From contig CAIUWA010000005.1 of assembly GCA_903902745.1 (NCBI GenBank), positions 1 to 64,000 of the forward strand: a stretch of DNA of 64,000 nt, in the 5' to 3' direction. Made by a program: the position numbers and the translations under genes. The DNA is from an uncultured Opitutia bacterium (GTDB lineage Bacteria; Verrucomicrobiota; Verrucomicrobiia; Opitutales; Opitutaceae). Under the pieces are notes generated by a model, which ran no database searches, was not told where the DNA came from, and was given only the letters and a program-made list of their open reading frames with translations. Shown piece by piece: positions 45,080 through 53,527 of the stretch. Every line of letters starts with the position of its first letter. Within the stretch, counting starts at the first letter, position 1.

Positions 45080-47383
45080 TCAGTGATGGAGGAGCGACCG
45101 CAGCTCCGCCGGTGCGGTGACGGGCGCCTGGCACGAAAACTCCTCGCACACATAGGCGGTGGCGCGGCCGGACTGCGGCCGCATTTCCGCCAGCCAGGGG
45201 GCGCGGGCCGCGAGCCACTGCCGGTCCGCGTCACCCGTCACCGCGAGGATCGCGCGATGCGGGCCGGCCTTTTCGTGCAGCACCGCCGCCAAGGCGCGGA
45301 AATCCGCCGCCGCCGGATCACCCGCCAGCACCACGTGCCGCGGCGACTCCAACGCCAGCTCAAGGGCGCAGAGCATCTGCGGCATCGCCTGGGGCGCGCC
45401 GCTCCATTGCCCCTGGAAAGCCAGCAGGGCTTGGCGCCCGCGCTCCCGATAACTGGCCTGGTTGCTGACCTGGCCCGCCAGCCCACCGGACTGGCCTACA
45501 GTCGAACCAGCCGCCACGCGGTCAAACACCGTGCCCAGCCGCAGCAGATTCATCGTTCCCACCGAACTCGGCGCCGGCTCGGCACCGTCGTAATCCTCCT
45601 TCAGCCGCAGCACGATGCTCGCGTCCCCCGCGGCGGAATTAAACCAGCCGCCCCGTGCGTCGTCCCAGAAGACCGCGTCCATGGTCTGCTGCAGCCGCTC
45701 CGCCCATTGCAGCCAGCGGAAATCGAAGGACGCCTCATAGAGATCGAGCAGACCCTGGATGAGACAGGCATAATCCTCCGCAAACCCCTCGACGGCGCCG
45801 CGGCCTTCCCGATAGCTGCGGTAAAGCACGCCGCGCGCAGAGTCATAAAGCTCGCGCTGGAGAAATTCCGCCGCCCGCGTGGCCGCCTGCAGCAGGCGAT
45901 CCGCCTCGCCCCCGCCACCGAGGACTTGATGCCCCCGCGCCAGCGCCGAGATCATCAGCCCGTTCCAGGCGGTGATAATCTTGTCGTCGAGCAACGGACG
46001 TGGACGTCGCGACCGCACCACGCGCAGTTTTTCCAAGGCCGCGACCAGCCGGTCATTCGCCTGCTCCGCCGTGAGACCCAGGGCCCGCGCTGAAGCCGTG
46101 AGCGTCTGCCTCTGCGCTAGGATGTTCCAGCCCGTGAATTCGCCATGCGGATCGGCCTCCGCCAGCACATTCCCATTTTCCGTCACGCCAAAATGCGCGC
46201 ACACCAGCGGCGCATCCGCTCCGAGCACCGCCATAATCTCCGCCTGCGTCCAGACATAGAACGCCCCCTCCGCCTGCTCCGCCACGTGCACTCCCCGCCC
46301 CTCGCCTGCCGTGAGCCTGTCGAACCGGCCCTCGACACTCGGATTCGCCGGCCGCGGCGAATCCGCATCCTCCGCGGAAAAGAAGCCGCCCTCCGGATGC
46401 GTCAGGTCGCGGGCCACGTAGTTGAAAATATCCCGGGCGAGCCACGCATAGCGTTCGTCGCCGGTAGCCACGCGGGCCTCGAGGGCGTTGAGCGCGATCT
46501 GGGCCTGGTCGTAGAGCATCTTCTCGAAGTGTGGGACGAACCACGCCCCATCGACCGAGTAGCGGTGAAAACCCCCGCCGACGTGGTCGTGGATCCCGCC
46601 CTGCGCCATTTTTTGCAGCGTGAAGCCGGCCATCTTCGCCGCCTCGGCGCCGGGCGCCGAGTCCAGGCCCTGCAACGCCGCGCAGCGGAAAAGAAAACTG
46701 AGGCTGGAGGCCCGCGGAAACTTCGGCGCCCCGCCAAAGCCGCCGCGCTCCGCGTCGAACGAATCATAGAAATGCCGGAAGCCCTTCTCAAACGCCTCCC
46801 CCGCCAAGTCATGCAGCTCCTCCCCTCCCTGCACCCCGTCCTCCGTCTTCCGTCCTCCGTCCTTCGGCCCCCGTCCTCCCGCTTCCTTATGCCGCAAAAA
46901 TGCCACCACGCGTTCGCCCTCGTCGACCAGCTTCTCGCGCTCCTCGCGCCAGCCGCGTGCGATGGTCTGCAGGATTGCCGGGAACCCCGGCCGGCCGTGG
47001 CGCTCCTCCGGTGGAAAATAGGTACCGCCATAAAACGGCTTGAGCTCCGGGGTAAGCCACGCGCTCAGCGGCCAGCCGCCGTGGCCCGTCGTCGCCTGCA
47101 CATACGTCATGTAAACCCGGTCGACATCCGGCCGCTCCTCGCGATCGACCTTGATGGGCACGAAGTGCTCGTTGAGCAGCGCGGCGATTTCCGCATCCTC
47201 GAACGACTCGTGCGCCATGACATGACACCAATGGCAGGTGGCATAGCCAATCGAGAGGAAGATGGGCTTCTGCTCCGCCCGCGCCCGCGCAAAGGCCGCC
47301 TCGCCCCACGGCTCCCAGTCCACGGGATTCTCCGCGTGCTGGAGCAGGTAGGGTGATTTTTCGTGCGCGAGCGCGTTGGGCAT
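45080..47383 (-). CDS. DUF255 thioredoxin/epimerase-like protein (YyaL/SSP411 type)
   Basis: A 767-residue protein. N-terminal thioredoxin-like domain (about 1-165): [40 protein letters not shown] with CxxC, GGTYFPPE. The rest is an (alpha/alpha)6 glycosidase/epimerase-like barrel ([44 protein letters not shown]). Known homologues are called spermatogenesis-associated 20; the biochemical role is unclear. A 42-bp heptamer array adds 14 residues (near residue 170). ATG 47383; GTG at 47386 possible. Confidence 0.88.
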   Translation of the reverse strand: MPNALAHEKSPYLLQHAENPVDWEPWGEAAFARARAEQKPIFLSIGYATCHWCHVMAHESFEDAEIAALLNEHFVPIKVDREERPDVDRVYMTYVQATTGHGGWPLSAWLTPELKPFYGGTYFPPEERHGRPGFPAILQTIARGWREEREKLVDEGERVVAFLRHKEAGGRGPKDGGRKTEDGVQGGEELHDLAGEAFEKGFRHFYDSFDAERGGFGGAPKFPRASSLSFLFRCAALQGLDSAPGAEAAKMAGFTLQKMAQGGIHDHVGGGFHRYSVDGAWFVPHFEKMLYDQAQIALNALEARVATGDERYAWLARDIFNYVARDLTHPEGGFFSAEDADSPRPANPSVEGRFDRLTAGEGRGVHVAEQAEGAFYVWTQAEIMAVLGADAPLVCAHFGVTENGNVLAEADPHGEFTGWNILAQRQTLTASARALGLTAEQANDRLVAALEKLRVVRSRRPRPLLDDKIITAWNGLMISALARGHQVLGGGGEADRLLQAATRAAEFLQRELYDSARGVLYRSYREGRGAVEGFAEDYACLIQGLLDLYEASFDFRWLQWAERLQQTMDAVFWDDARGGWFNSAAGDASIVLRLKEDYDGAEPAPSSVGTMNLLRLGTVFDRVAAGSTVGQSGGLAGQVSNQASYRERGRQALLAFQGQWSGAPQAMPQMLCALELALESPRHVVLAGDPAAADFRALAAVLHEKAGPHRAILAVTGDADRQWLAARAPWLAEMRPQSGRATAYVCEEFSCQAPVTAPAELRSLLHH
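46836..46877. repeat. In-frame CCGTCCT heptamer array inside the DUF255 gene
   Basis: Six adjoining 7-mers of CCGTCCT type (one diverged), 42 bp in all, so 14 codons with no frame change. Encodes a GGRKTEDG-like loop between the thioredoxin and barrel domains. Confidence 0.78.
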
Positions 47384-47500
47384 CACCGCAGAAGCTCACC
47401 CAAACGCGCCCGGATGCAAAGGTTTTGGACAAAAATCGCGGTTAGGCTGGGATCGATTGATAGACAGACCCCGTCGTCTCACGCGGTTTGCCGGAATTTA

Positions 47501-47579
47501 ATCGCGGAACCACGGAGGGACGAAAACACGGAAAGGTGAAAGGGTGGACCGATTCCCGGTCTTTCCGCGCTTCCGCGAT
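47501..47579. repeat. Palindromic element, ATCGCGGAA ends
   Basis: A 79-bp element with perfect 9-bp inverted termini ATCGCGGAA / TTCCGCGAT and degenerate CCACGGA-like tandem arms. Ends 2 bp before the DHS-like stop. Kin of the one at 38204. Confidence 0.7.
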
Positions 47580-47581
47580 CC

Positions 47582-48628
47582 CTACTCCCCCAGCACCCAC
47601 GCAAAGATCAGCGGGGCGACGATCGTCGCGTCGCTCTCGATGATGAACTTGGGCGTCTTCGCGCCGAGCTTGCCCCAGGTGATCTTCTCGTTGGGCACCG
47701 CGCCGGAGTAGCTGCCGTAACTGGTCGTGGAATCGCTGATCTGGCAGAAATAACCCCAAAGCGGCACGTTGGTACGCCCCAGGTCCTGGTGGAGCATCGG
47801 CACCACGCAGATGGGGAAATCCCCGGCGATGCCGCCCGCAATCTGGAAGAAGCCGATCGAGCCCTCGCCGTTGCGGAGCGTCTTCGCCGTCCGCGTATAC
47901 CAGGCGGCCAGCATCGTCATGTGCTCGATGCCCGTGCGCACCGTGTGGACGTTCTTCACGGCCCCGCGGATGACGTGGGACGCGTACATGTTGCCGAGCG
48001 TAGAGTCCTCCCAGCCCGGCACAATGACGGGCAGGTTTTTCTCGCAAGCCGCAAGCAGCCACGAGTTCCGCGGGTCGATCTGGTGGAGCTTCTTCAGCTT
48101 TCCGCCGCGGATCAACTTGTACAGGAATTCATAGGGAAAGTAGCGTTCGCCCGCCCGGTCCGCCTTGATCCACTCCGCCAGCACCAGCCCCTCGATGCGC
48201 CGCATGGCCTCCATCTCGGGAATGCAGGTGTCGGTCACGCGGTTCATGTGACGGGCAAGCAGCGCCTGCTCGTCCTTCGCCGTGAGCTCGCGGTACCGCG
48301 GCACGCGCTCATAGGAATCATGCGCCACCAGGTTGAAGATGTCCTCCTCGAGGTTCGCGCCGGTGCAGACAACCGCATGGACCTTGTCCCGGCGGATCAT
48401 CTCCGCAAGGGACAGGCCGAGCTCGGCGGTCGACATCGCGCCGGCCAGGGTCACGAGCATCTTGCCCCCGGCCTGGAGGTGCGCCTCGTAGCCCCGGGCC
48501 GCATCCAGCAGCGCGGCGGCGTTGAAATGACGGTAGTGTCGGGCCACGAACTTCGAGACCGGACCCTTCTTCCGGGCGAGGGCGGCATTGATATCCTCGG
48601 GGCGCGGGAGGCGGCGTTTTGCTTTCAT
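47582..48628 (-). CDS. Deoxyhypusine synthase-family protein
   Basis: A 348-residue cytosolic NAD-dependent enzyme. Seen: MLVTLAGAMSTAELGLSLAE, VVCTGANLEEDIFNLVAHDS, FPYEFLYKLI, VPGWEDSTLGNMYAS, FFQIAGGIAGDFPIC and SGAVPNEKITWGKLG with the Lys that forms the imine with the butylamine group. Bacteria lack eIF5A, so bacterial members are thought to modify polyamines (for example homospermidine formation) rather than make hypusine. ATG 48628; an ATG five codons upstream is also possible. Confidence 0.85.
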   Translation of the reverse strand: MKAKRRLPRPEDINAALARKKGPVSKFVARHYRHFNAAALLDAARGYEAHLQAGGKMLVTLAGAMSTAELGLSLAEMIRRDKVHAVVCTGANLEEDIFNLVAHDSYERVPRYRELTAKDEQALLARHMNRVTDTCIPEMEAMRRIEGLVLAEWIKADRAGERYFPYEFLYKLIRGGKLKKLHQIDPRNSWLLAACEKNLPVIVPGWEDSTLGNMYASHVIRGAVKNVHTVRTGIEHMTMLAAWYTRTAKTLRNGEGSIGFFQIAGGIAGDFPICVVPMLHQDLGRTNVPLWGYFCQISDSTTSYGSYSGAVPNEKITWGKLGAKTPKFIIESDATIVAPLIFAWVLGE

Positions 48629-48726
48629 GCGTGCTGCTTCCATTCAACCGGGCGCGGAAGGCCTTTGCCACCAAAAAACCTCCGCGCCGGCCGCCTGCAA
48701 CGCGCTGACTCCCTTGGAATTTGAAA

Positions 48727-48853
48727 GGTGGAATGCGTTGCGGTGCCCGCCGAAGCATCCAGCGAAGGCTGGGGCCCCAACGCGCGGGGAACCTCCGTCT
48801 CTCCTCCCATTCGGGCGGAGCCTTGCAGCGCGTTGGGGACAACGCGCTCCACC
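48727..48853. repeat. AACGCGTT-type palindromic element, copy 5
   Basis: GGTGGAATGCGTTGCGG at the left and GTTGGGGACAACGCGCTCCACC at the right, with a long ~85-bp spacer holding GGGGCCCC and CGGGCGGAG segments. Fills the divergent gap between the DHS-like and ABC-F genes. Confidence 0.75.
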
Positions 48854-48931
48854 TCATGCCCAAGGAGGCCGGGCCGGCCGCAACGCGTCATTGACGCAGG
48901 CGGGGTGCATGGGGTTTGCTAGACGGTTTCC

Positions 48932-50797
48932 ATGCTCACGATCGCCGATGTCTCGAAGTCCTATGGCACACGCACGCTGTTCAGCGACGTGTCGCTGTTC
49001 ATCGCGCGCACCGACCGGTACGGGCTCGTCGGCCCCAATGGCGCGGGCAAATCCACCCTGTTCAACCTCATCTTGGGCGAGGAGAAGGCCGACACCGGCA
49101 CAATCGAGTGGGAGCGCGGGGCCGATTTCGGCTTCCTCCCCCAGGAAAGCGCCCCGGCCGGCGACGAAACCATCCTCCACATCGCCACCAGCGGCAAAAA
49201 ACTCGAGCCCACCGACGACGACTACGACATCGACTACACCCTTGAGCCCCGGGCCAAGAAGATCCTCGCGGGCCTCGGCTTCAAGGAAGGCGACGCCGAC
49301 AAGCTCGCCAAGACGTTCTCCGGCGGCTGGGTCATGCGCGCCCACCTCGCCCGCCTCCTCGTCGCCGAGCCCGCCCTGCTCCTCCTCGACGAGCCCACCA
49401 ACCACCTCGATCTCGAGGCCCTGCTGTGGTTTCAGGAATATCTCACCCGCTACCCGGGCGGCCTCGTCGTCATCTCCCACGACCGCGCCTTTCTCAACGC
49501 CCTCTGCACCGGTATGCTCGAGCTCCGTGCGGGCACCCTGCATTATTATCACGGCAACTATGACAATTTCCTGAAGGAAAAGGAGGACCGCAAGGCGATC
49601 CAAGCCTCGGCCTTCAAGAACCAACAGCGCGAAATCGCCCACCTGCAGAAATTCGTGGACCGCTTCGGCGCCAAGGCCTCCATGGCCTCCCGCGCCAAGT
49701 CCAAGGAGAAGCAGATCGAGCGCCTGCAGGAGGTCGCCGTCGAGGAGCCCGTCGAGGAGCTCAAGCGCATCAACTTCAAGTTCCCGCAGCCGCCGCGCTC
49801 CGGCCTCAAGGTCATCGAGCTCGAGCATGTGCAGCAGGCCTACGGCACCCATGTCGTCTATCGCGACCTCAACTTCACCATCGAGCGCGGCCAGAAGATG
49901 GTGCTCGTCGGCCCCAACGGCGCGGGCAAGTCCACCCTGCTGAAGATTCTCGCCGACGTCATTCCCATCCAGGGCGGCGTCCGCGAGCTCGGCAGCAATG
50001 TCGTGACCGGCTACTTCGCGCAGAACCGCCTCGATAACCTCACGGCGGGCGCCACCGTTTTCGAGAACGTGATGGAGCTGCGCACCAACGAGAACCAGCT
50101 CACGGAGCAGCAGGCCCGCGCCATCCTCGGCGCCTTTCTCTTCCGCAAGGACGACGTGAAAAAGCCGGTCTCCGTGCTCTCCGGCGGCGAAAAATCCCGC
50201 CTCGCCCTCGCCCGGATCCTCGTGAAACCGCCGAATCTTCTCCTGATGGACGAGCCGACGACCCACCTCGACATCGCGTCGATCGACGCGCTCATCGGCG
50301 CGCTCAAGAACTACGAGGGCACGCTCATCTTCATCAGCCACGACGTGCACTTCATCCGCGCCCTCGCGGAGAATGTGCTCCACGTGCACAGCGGCCGCCT
50401 CACGCCCTACGCCGGCAACTACGACTACTACCTGGAAAAATCCAAGGCCGGCGACGCCCGCGCCGCGCTCACCGCGGGCTTCACCGATGCACGGCCCGTG
50501 CAGCAAAAAGCCGCCGTGGCAGCAGCCAGGGCACCGGTGGCCACCGCGGCCAAAAAACCGGGCGCGAACGAAATCCGGAAATTCCGCGAGCAGGTTGGCC
50601 AGCTGGAAAAAAAGGTCGTCGACCTCGAGACCAAGCAGGCCGAGATCACCGCCGCGCTCGAGGCGCCGGAGACCTATGCCGACAAGGGCAAGTTTCACCA
50701 TCTCAACCGCGAGCTGACCACGGTCGTCGACCAGATCGCCACCGCCACGGCCGCGTGGGAGGAAGCCGCGTCGAAGCTGGCCGAGATGGAAAAGTAA
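48932..50797 (+). CDS. ABC-F ATPase
   Basis: A 621-residue soluble protein with two ABC cassettes: Walker A GPNGAGKST (residues ~36 and ~330), signatures FSGGWVMRAHLARLL and LSGGEKSRLALARIL, Walker B LLLLDEPTNHLD and LLLMDEPTTHLD. No membrane part. The linker (about 240-290) has REIAHLQKFVDRFGAKASMA as in Uup/ABCF3 types, and the C-terminal ~70 residues are a coiled coil (KKVVDLETKQAEITAALEAP). ABC-F proteins act on the ribosome E site; which one this is cannot be told. Confidence 0.93.
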   Translation: MLTIADVSKSYGTRTLFSDVSLFIARTDRYGLVGPNGAGKSTLFNLILGEEKADTGTIEWERGADFGFLPQESAPAGDETILHIATSGKKLEPTDDDYDIDYTLEPRAKKILAGLGFKEGDADKLAKTFSGGWVMRAHLARLLVAEPALLLLDEPTNHLDLEALLWFQEYLTRYPGGLVVISHDRAFLNALCTGMLELRAGTLHYYHGNYDNFLKEKEDRKAIQASAFKNQQREIAHLQKFVDRFGAKASMASRAKSKEKQIERLQEVAVEEPVEELKRINFKFPQPPRSGLKVIELEHVQQAYGTHVVYRDLNFTIERGQKMVLVGPNGAGKSTLLKILADVIPIQGGVRELGSNVVTGYFAQNRLDNLTAGATVFENVMELRTNENQLTEQQARAILGAFLFRKDDVKKPVSVLSGGEKSRLALARILVKPPNLLLMDEPTTHLDIASIDALIGALKNYEGTLIFISHDVHFIRALAENVLHVHSGRLTPYAGNYDYYLEKSKAGDARAALTAGFTDARPVQQKAAVAAARAPVATAAKKPGANEIRKFREQVGQLEKKVVDLETKQAEITAALEAPETYADKGKFHHLNRELTTVVDQIATATAAWEEAASKLAEMEK

Positions 50798-50808
50798 TCC
50801 TTTTCCTG

Positions 50809-50881
50809 GTAGGGCTCGACCTTGGTCGATGCCTCTCTGTCATGGACGCTTGGCGAGGCGCGGACCAAGGTCCGGCCCTAC
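50809..50881. repeat. GTAG-type REPIN, family GTAGGGC-GACC, copy B
   Basis: GTAGGGCTCGACCTTGGTCG at the left and the inverse of GTAGGGCCGGACC at the right: the same two units as at 33096 in the opposite order. 73 bp, between convergent ABC-F and phosphorylase genes. Confidence 0.85.
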
Positions 50882-50939
50882 GAGTAAACGCATCGGACGA
50901 TTGGTATAACCGCCAACTACGGACTTTGTCGCAACTCCC

Positions 50940-52286
50940 TCACCCCACAACCTCGTCAATCAGCTTGGGCGCTGTCACTGATCCATCGCCCACCACGATC
51001 GCCTTGGCCAGCATCGCTCTCGCCTCGGCCAGCGCGGCGTCATCATTCGCGTGGATCGTGACCAGCCGGCCTCCAGCTTCGACCCGCTCGCCAATTTTCA
51101 CGAGGTCGCCAAATCCCACCGCCGGATCGACCCGGCCTTCGGCTTTCGCCCGGCCCGCACCCAGGCGCAGCGCGGCCAGCGCCACACCCAGCGCGTCGAC
51201 TTCCTGCACATACCCGGCCCGCGAGGCCTCGAGCGAAACTTTCAACCGCGCCTGTGGCAGTCGGGCGGGGTCGTCGATCACCCGGACATCGCCGCCTTGG
51301 GCCGCCACCAAGTCGCGGAATTTCTGCAGCGCCGCACCACTCGCAATGCTTGCCTCCAGTTTTTTTCGCGCCTCGGCCGCCGTCTTGGTGACGCCACTGA
51401 GCACCAGCATCTCTTCGCCCAGCGCGAAGGTGACCTCCATCGTGTCTGCCGGACCTCTTCCCCGGAGACAGTCGATTGACTCGACGACCTCGAGGGCGTT
51501 GCCCACGGCTCGGCCCAGCGGCTCGTCCATCGCGGTGAGGATGGCGCGCATCGGCGTGCCCATCGCGGTCGACACCGCCACAAGGGTCTGCGCGAGCTCG
51601 CGCGCCCTCGCCTTGTCCTTCATGAAGGCGCCCCGGCCGAATTTCACGTCGCCCACCAGCACGTCGGTCCCCTCCGCCAGCTTTTTCGCCAGGATGCTTG
51701 CGCAGATGAGCGGGATGCTCTCGACCGTGCCGGTCACGTCGCGCAGGGCGTAGAGTTTTTTGTCCGCCGGCGCGAGTTCCGCGGTCTGCCCGATGAGGCA
51801 GAGGCCGATGCGCTCGAGTTGCGCCCGGTACTCGGCAAACATGAGGTTCACCCGGAAGCCGGGGATCGACTCCAGCTTGTCCAGCGTGCCGCCCGTGTGG
51901 CCCAGCCCGCGGCCGGAAATCATCGGCACGGCGACACCGCACGCGGCGGCCATCGGGGCGAGGTGCAGCGAAACCTTGTCGCCCACCCCGCCGGTTGAGT
52001 GCTTGTCGGCCTTTGGCAGCTTCACGTTGGCGAGGTCGGCCACGAAGCCCGAGCGCATCATCGCCTCGGTCAGCGCCGCCGTCTCCGTCGTGGTCATGCC
52101 GCGCAGGAAAATCGCCATGAGCATCGCGCTGAGCTGGTAGTCGGCCCACGAGCCGTCCGTCGCGCCGCGGACAAACGCCGCGATCTCATCGCGTGTCAGC
52201 TCATGCCCATCGCGCTTCCGCGCGATGATGTGCTGGGGAAAAAGGGCGGTGGACACGCCTGCAGCCAACCATGCCCGCCCGATCAC
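50940..52286 (-). CDS. deoA: Thymidine/pyrimidine-nucleoside phosphorylase
   Basis: A 448-residue enzyme splitting pyrimidine nucleosides with phosphate. Hallmarks: HIIARKRDGHELTRDEI, KHSTGGVGDKVSLHLAPMAA (phosphate site), ISGRGLGHTGGTLDKLESIPG, SILAKKLAEGTDVLVGDVKF and a C-terminal mixed beta domain. GTG at 52286 has GAGG at 7-nt spacing; a GTG at 52256 would start closer to family length. Thymidine vs uridine preference is not resolved. Confidence 0.93.
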   Translation of the reverse strand: MIGRAWLAAGVSTALFPQHIIARKRDGHELTRDEIAAFVRGATDGSWADYQLSAMLMAIFLRGMTTTETAALTEAMMRSGFVADLANVKLPKADKHSTGGVGDKVSLHLAPMAAACGVAVPMISGRGLGHTGGTLDKLESIPGFRVNLMFAEYRAQLERIGLCLIGQTAELAPADKKLYALRDVTGTVESIPLICASILAKKLAEGTDVLVGDVKFGRGAFMKDKARARELAQTLVAVSTAMGTPMRAILTAMDEPLGRAVGNALEVVESIDCLRGRGPADTMEVTFALGEEMLVLSGVTKTAAEARKKLEASIASGAALQKFRDLVAAQGGDVRVIDDPARLPQARLKVSLEASRAGYVQEVDALGVALAALRLGAGRAKAEGRVDPAVGFGDLVKIGERVEAGGRLVTIHANDDAALAEARAMLAKAIVVGDGSVTAPKLIDEVVG

Positions 52287-52332
52287 CGCAAAGCCTCAAA
52301 TCCACCGGCACGGCGTTCTATGCGTTTTCCCG

Positions 52333-52425
52333 GGTGGAACGAGTTGTCCCCAACGCGTTGTTTGGCTCCGTCGACGCCAGACCTCCGACGGACGTTCCAG
52401 CGCGTTGAGGTCAACGCGCTCCACC
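52333..52425. repeat. AACGCGTT-type palindromic element, copy 6
   Basis: GGTGGAACGAGTTGTCCCC then CAACGCGTTGTTTGGCT at the left, and GTTGAGGTCAACGCGCTCCACC at the right. Shares the inner GTTTGGCTC with copies 1 and 3. Immediately next to the hairpin at 52429. Confidence 0.82.
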
Positions 52426-52428
52426 TTT

Positions 52429-52467
52429 CCCGGCGACTTGTCACCCAATAGGTGACAAGTCGCCGGG
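52429..52467. repeat. Perfect 17-bp hairpin with TTGTCACC core, copy 2
   Basis: CCCGGCGACTTGTCACC, 5-nt loop, then the exact inverse. Begins 3 bp beyond the minus-strand stop of the methyltransferase gene. Compared with copy 1 the base change A/C in the left arm is compensated in the right arm, so the stem, not the sequence, is preserved. Confidence 0.82.
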
Positions 52468-52470
52468 TGC

Positions 52471-53184
52471 TCATGGCCCGGTTCGCTTCAGGACGAGCAT
52501 GGAATTGCTGCCGATGAAAAATTCGTAGTCCACCGCCACGACCTTGCTGGCGATGCCGGCTTCACGCAGCTCCCGCCGCAGGCGGCCGAGCCCGGGATAT
52601 GGCCGGCCGTCGGCGCCGCACACCGGATGGATCCGCACTTCGCCCGCGCTGACGCGCACGAGTTCCCGGCACGCCGCGAGATGCCAGGCCGGGTCGAAAC
52701 GCCGCGCGTAGATGAAGAGCAGGTGCGCGCAGAGCACGAGATCGAAGACCCCGTCGAAAAACGGCAGGCGCGGCAACGCCCCGCCCACATAGCGGTTGTG
52801 CAGAAACCCGCCCTCATAGTCCGCGAGAAACCGCTGCGCCGCGGTCCGGCGATCGGCCTCGGCGGCGTCCAGCGAGGGGAAGGAGCGGAAATGCAGCAGG
52901 TGCGGCTTCGCGCGCATTTGTGTCCGCATGTGCGCGTAGTCCCTCGACACCTGCGCCGCGAGGACAGAGGACAGGCCGCCATAGAGCGGGTCGACGGCCA
53001 CGGCATCGACGCCGCGGCGACTCGCTTCCGCGGTGAACGACGCGGGCCCGGCCGCCACGTCCAGCACGGCGCGACGCCGGAGCGCACCGGCATCCAGTGC
53101 AAAAAACTGGCTGTATTCGGCCAGGGTGCGACCGAAGAAGGCAACGGAGGGAAGATCGATTTCAGTGGAGAGGGAAGAATTCAT
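52471..53184 (-). CDS. Class I SAM-dependent methyltransferase
   Basis: A 237-residue protein with Rossmann motif I VLDVAAGPASFTAEASRRGV, the acidic VDAVAVDP end of motif II, and FDLVLCAHLLFIYAR. Later part HLAACRELVRVSAGEVRIHP and ends SNSMLVLKRTGP. The substrate is unknown. ATG 53184 is used; an ATG at 53271 would add a poorly conserved 29-residue lead. Confidence 0.8.
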   Translation of the reverse strand: MNSSLSTEIDLPSVAFFGRTLAEYSQFFALDAGALRRRAVLDVAAGPASFTAEASRRGVDAVAVDPLYGGLSSVLAAQVSRDYAHMRTQMRAKPHLLHFRSFPSLDAAEADRRTAAQRFLADYEGGFLHNRYVGGALPRLPFFDGVFDLVLCAHLLFIYARRFDPAWHLAACRELVRVSAGEVRIHPVCGADGRPYPGLGRLRRELREAGIASKVVAVDYEFFIGSNSMLVLKRTGP

Positions 53185-53448
53185 GGCAGGGGATCGGGCG
53201 GATGAAACGGGCACAAAAAAACCCGGCTCGGGAGGGAGTCGGGCTCGACGTGGGAAAAAAACGGGCGGCATCGCCGCCTTGCGCCATCAGCGCATCACCA
53301 TCGTCGGGCCGTCCCGCGCCAAATAACGTGTTTGGCTACCGTCACGCGGACGGAGGCGAATACACGGCACTGGACGGAAAGATGCATGACGCGAGGTGAT
53401 GCGGACTCCGCGCGCGGCGCGCAAGCGGATTTTTCCGGCGGTCAATTT
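53185..53448. other. Intergenic gap upstream of the methyltransferase
   Basis: About 260 bp with no gene. A fragment reading ACGTGTTTGGCTACCG near 53328 resembles the inner part of the AACGCGTT-type repeat. No clear promoter boxes seen. Confidence 0.4.
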
Positions 53449-53518
53449 GTAGGAGCGGCTTTACGCCGCGATTGGTGGCATCGCGGGACGAACCATCGCG
53501 GCGTAAAGCCGCTCCTAC
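53449..53518. repeat. GTAG-type REPIN, family GTAGGAGCGGCTTTACG, copy B
   Basis: GTAGGAGCGGCTTTACGCC at the left and the inverse AAAGCCGCTCCTAC at the right; 70 bp, same length and ends as the copy at 32474, with a different spacer. Confidence 0.85.
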
Positions 53519-53527
53519 ATCCGAACC

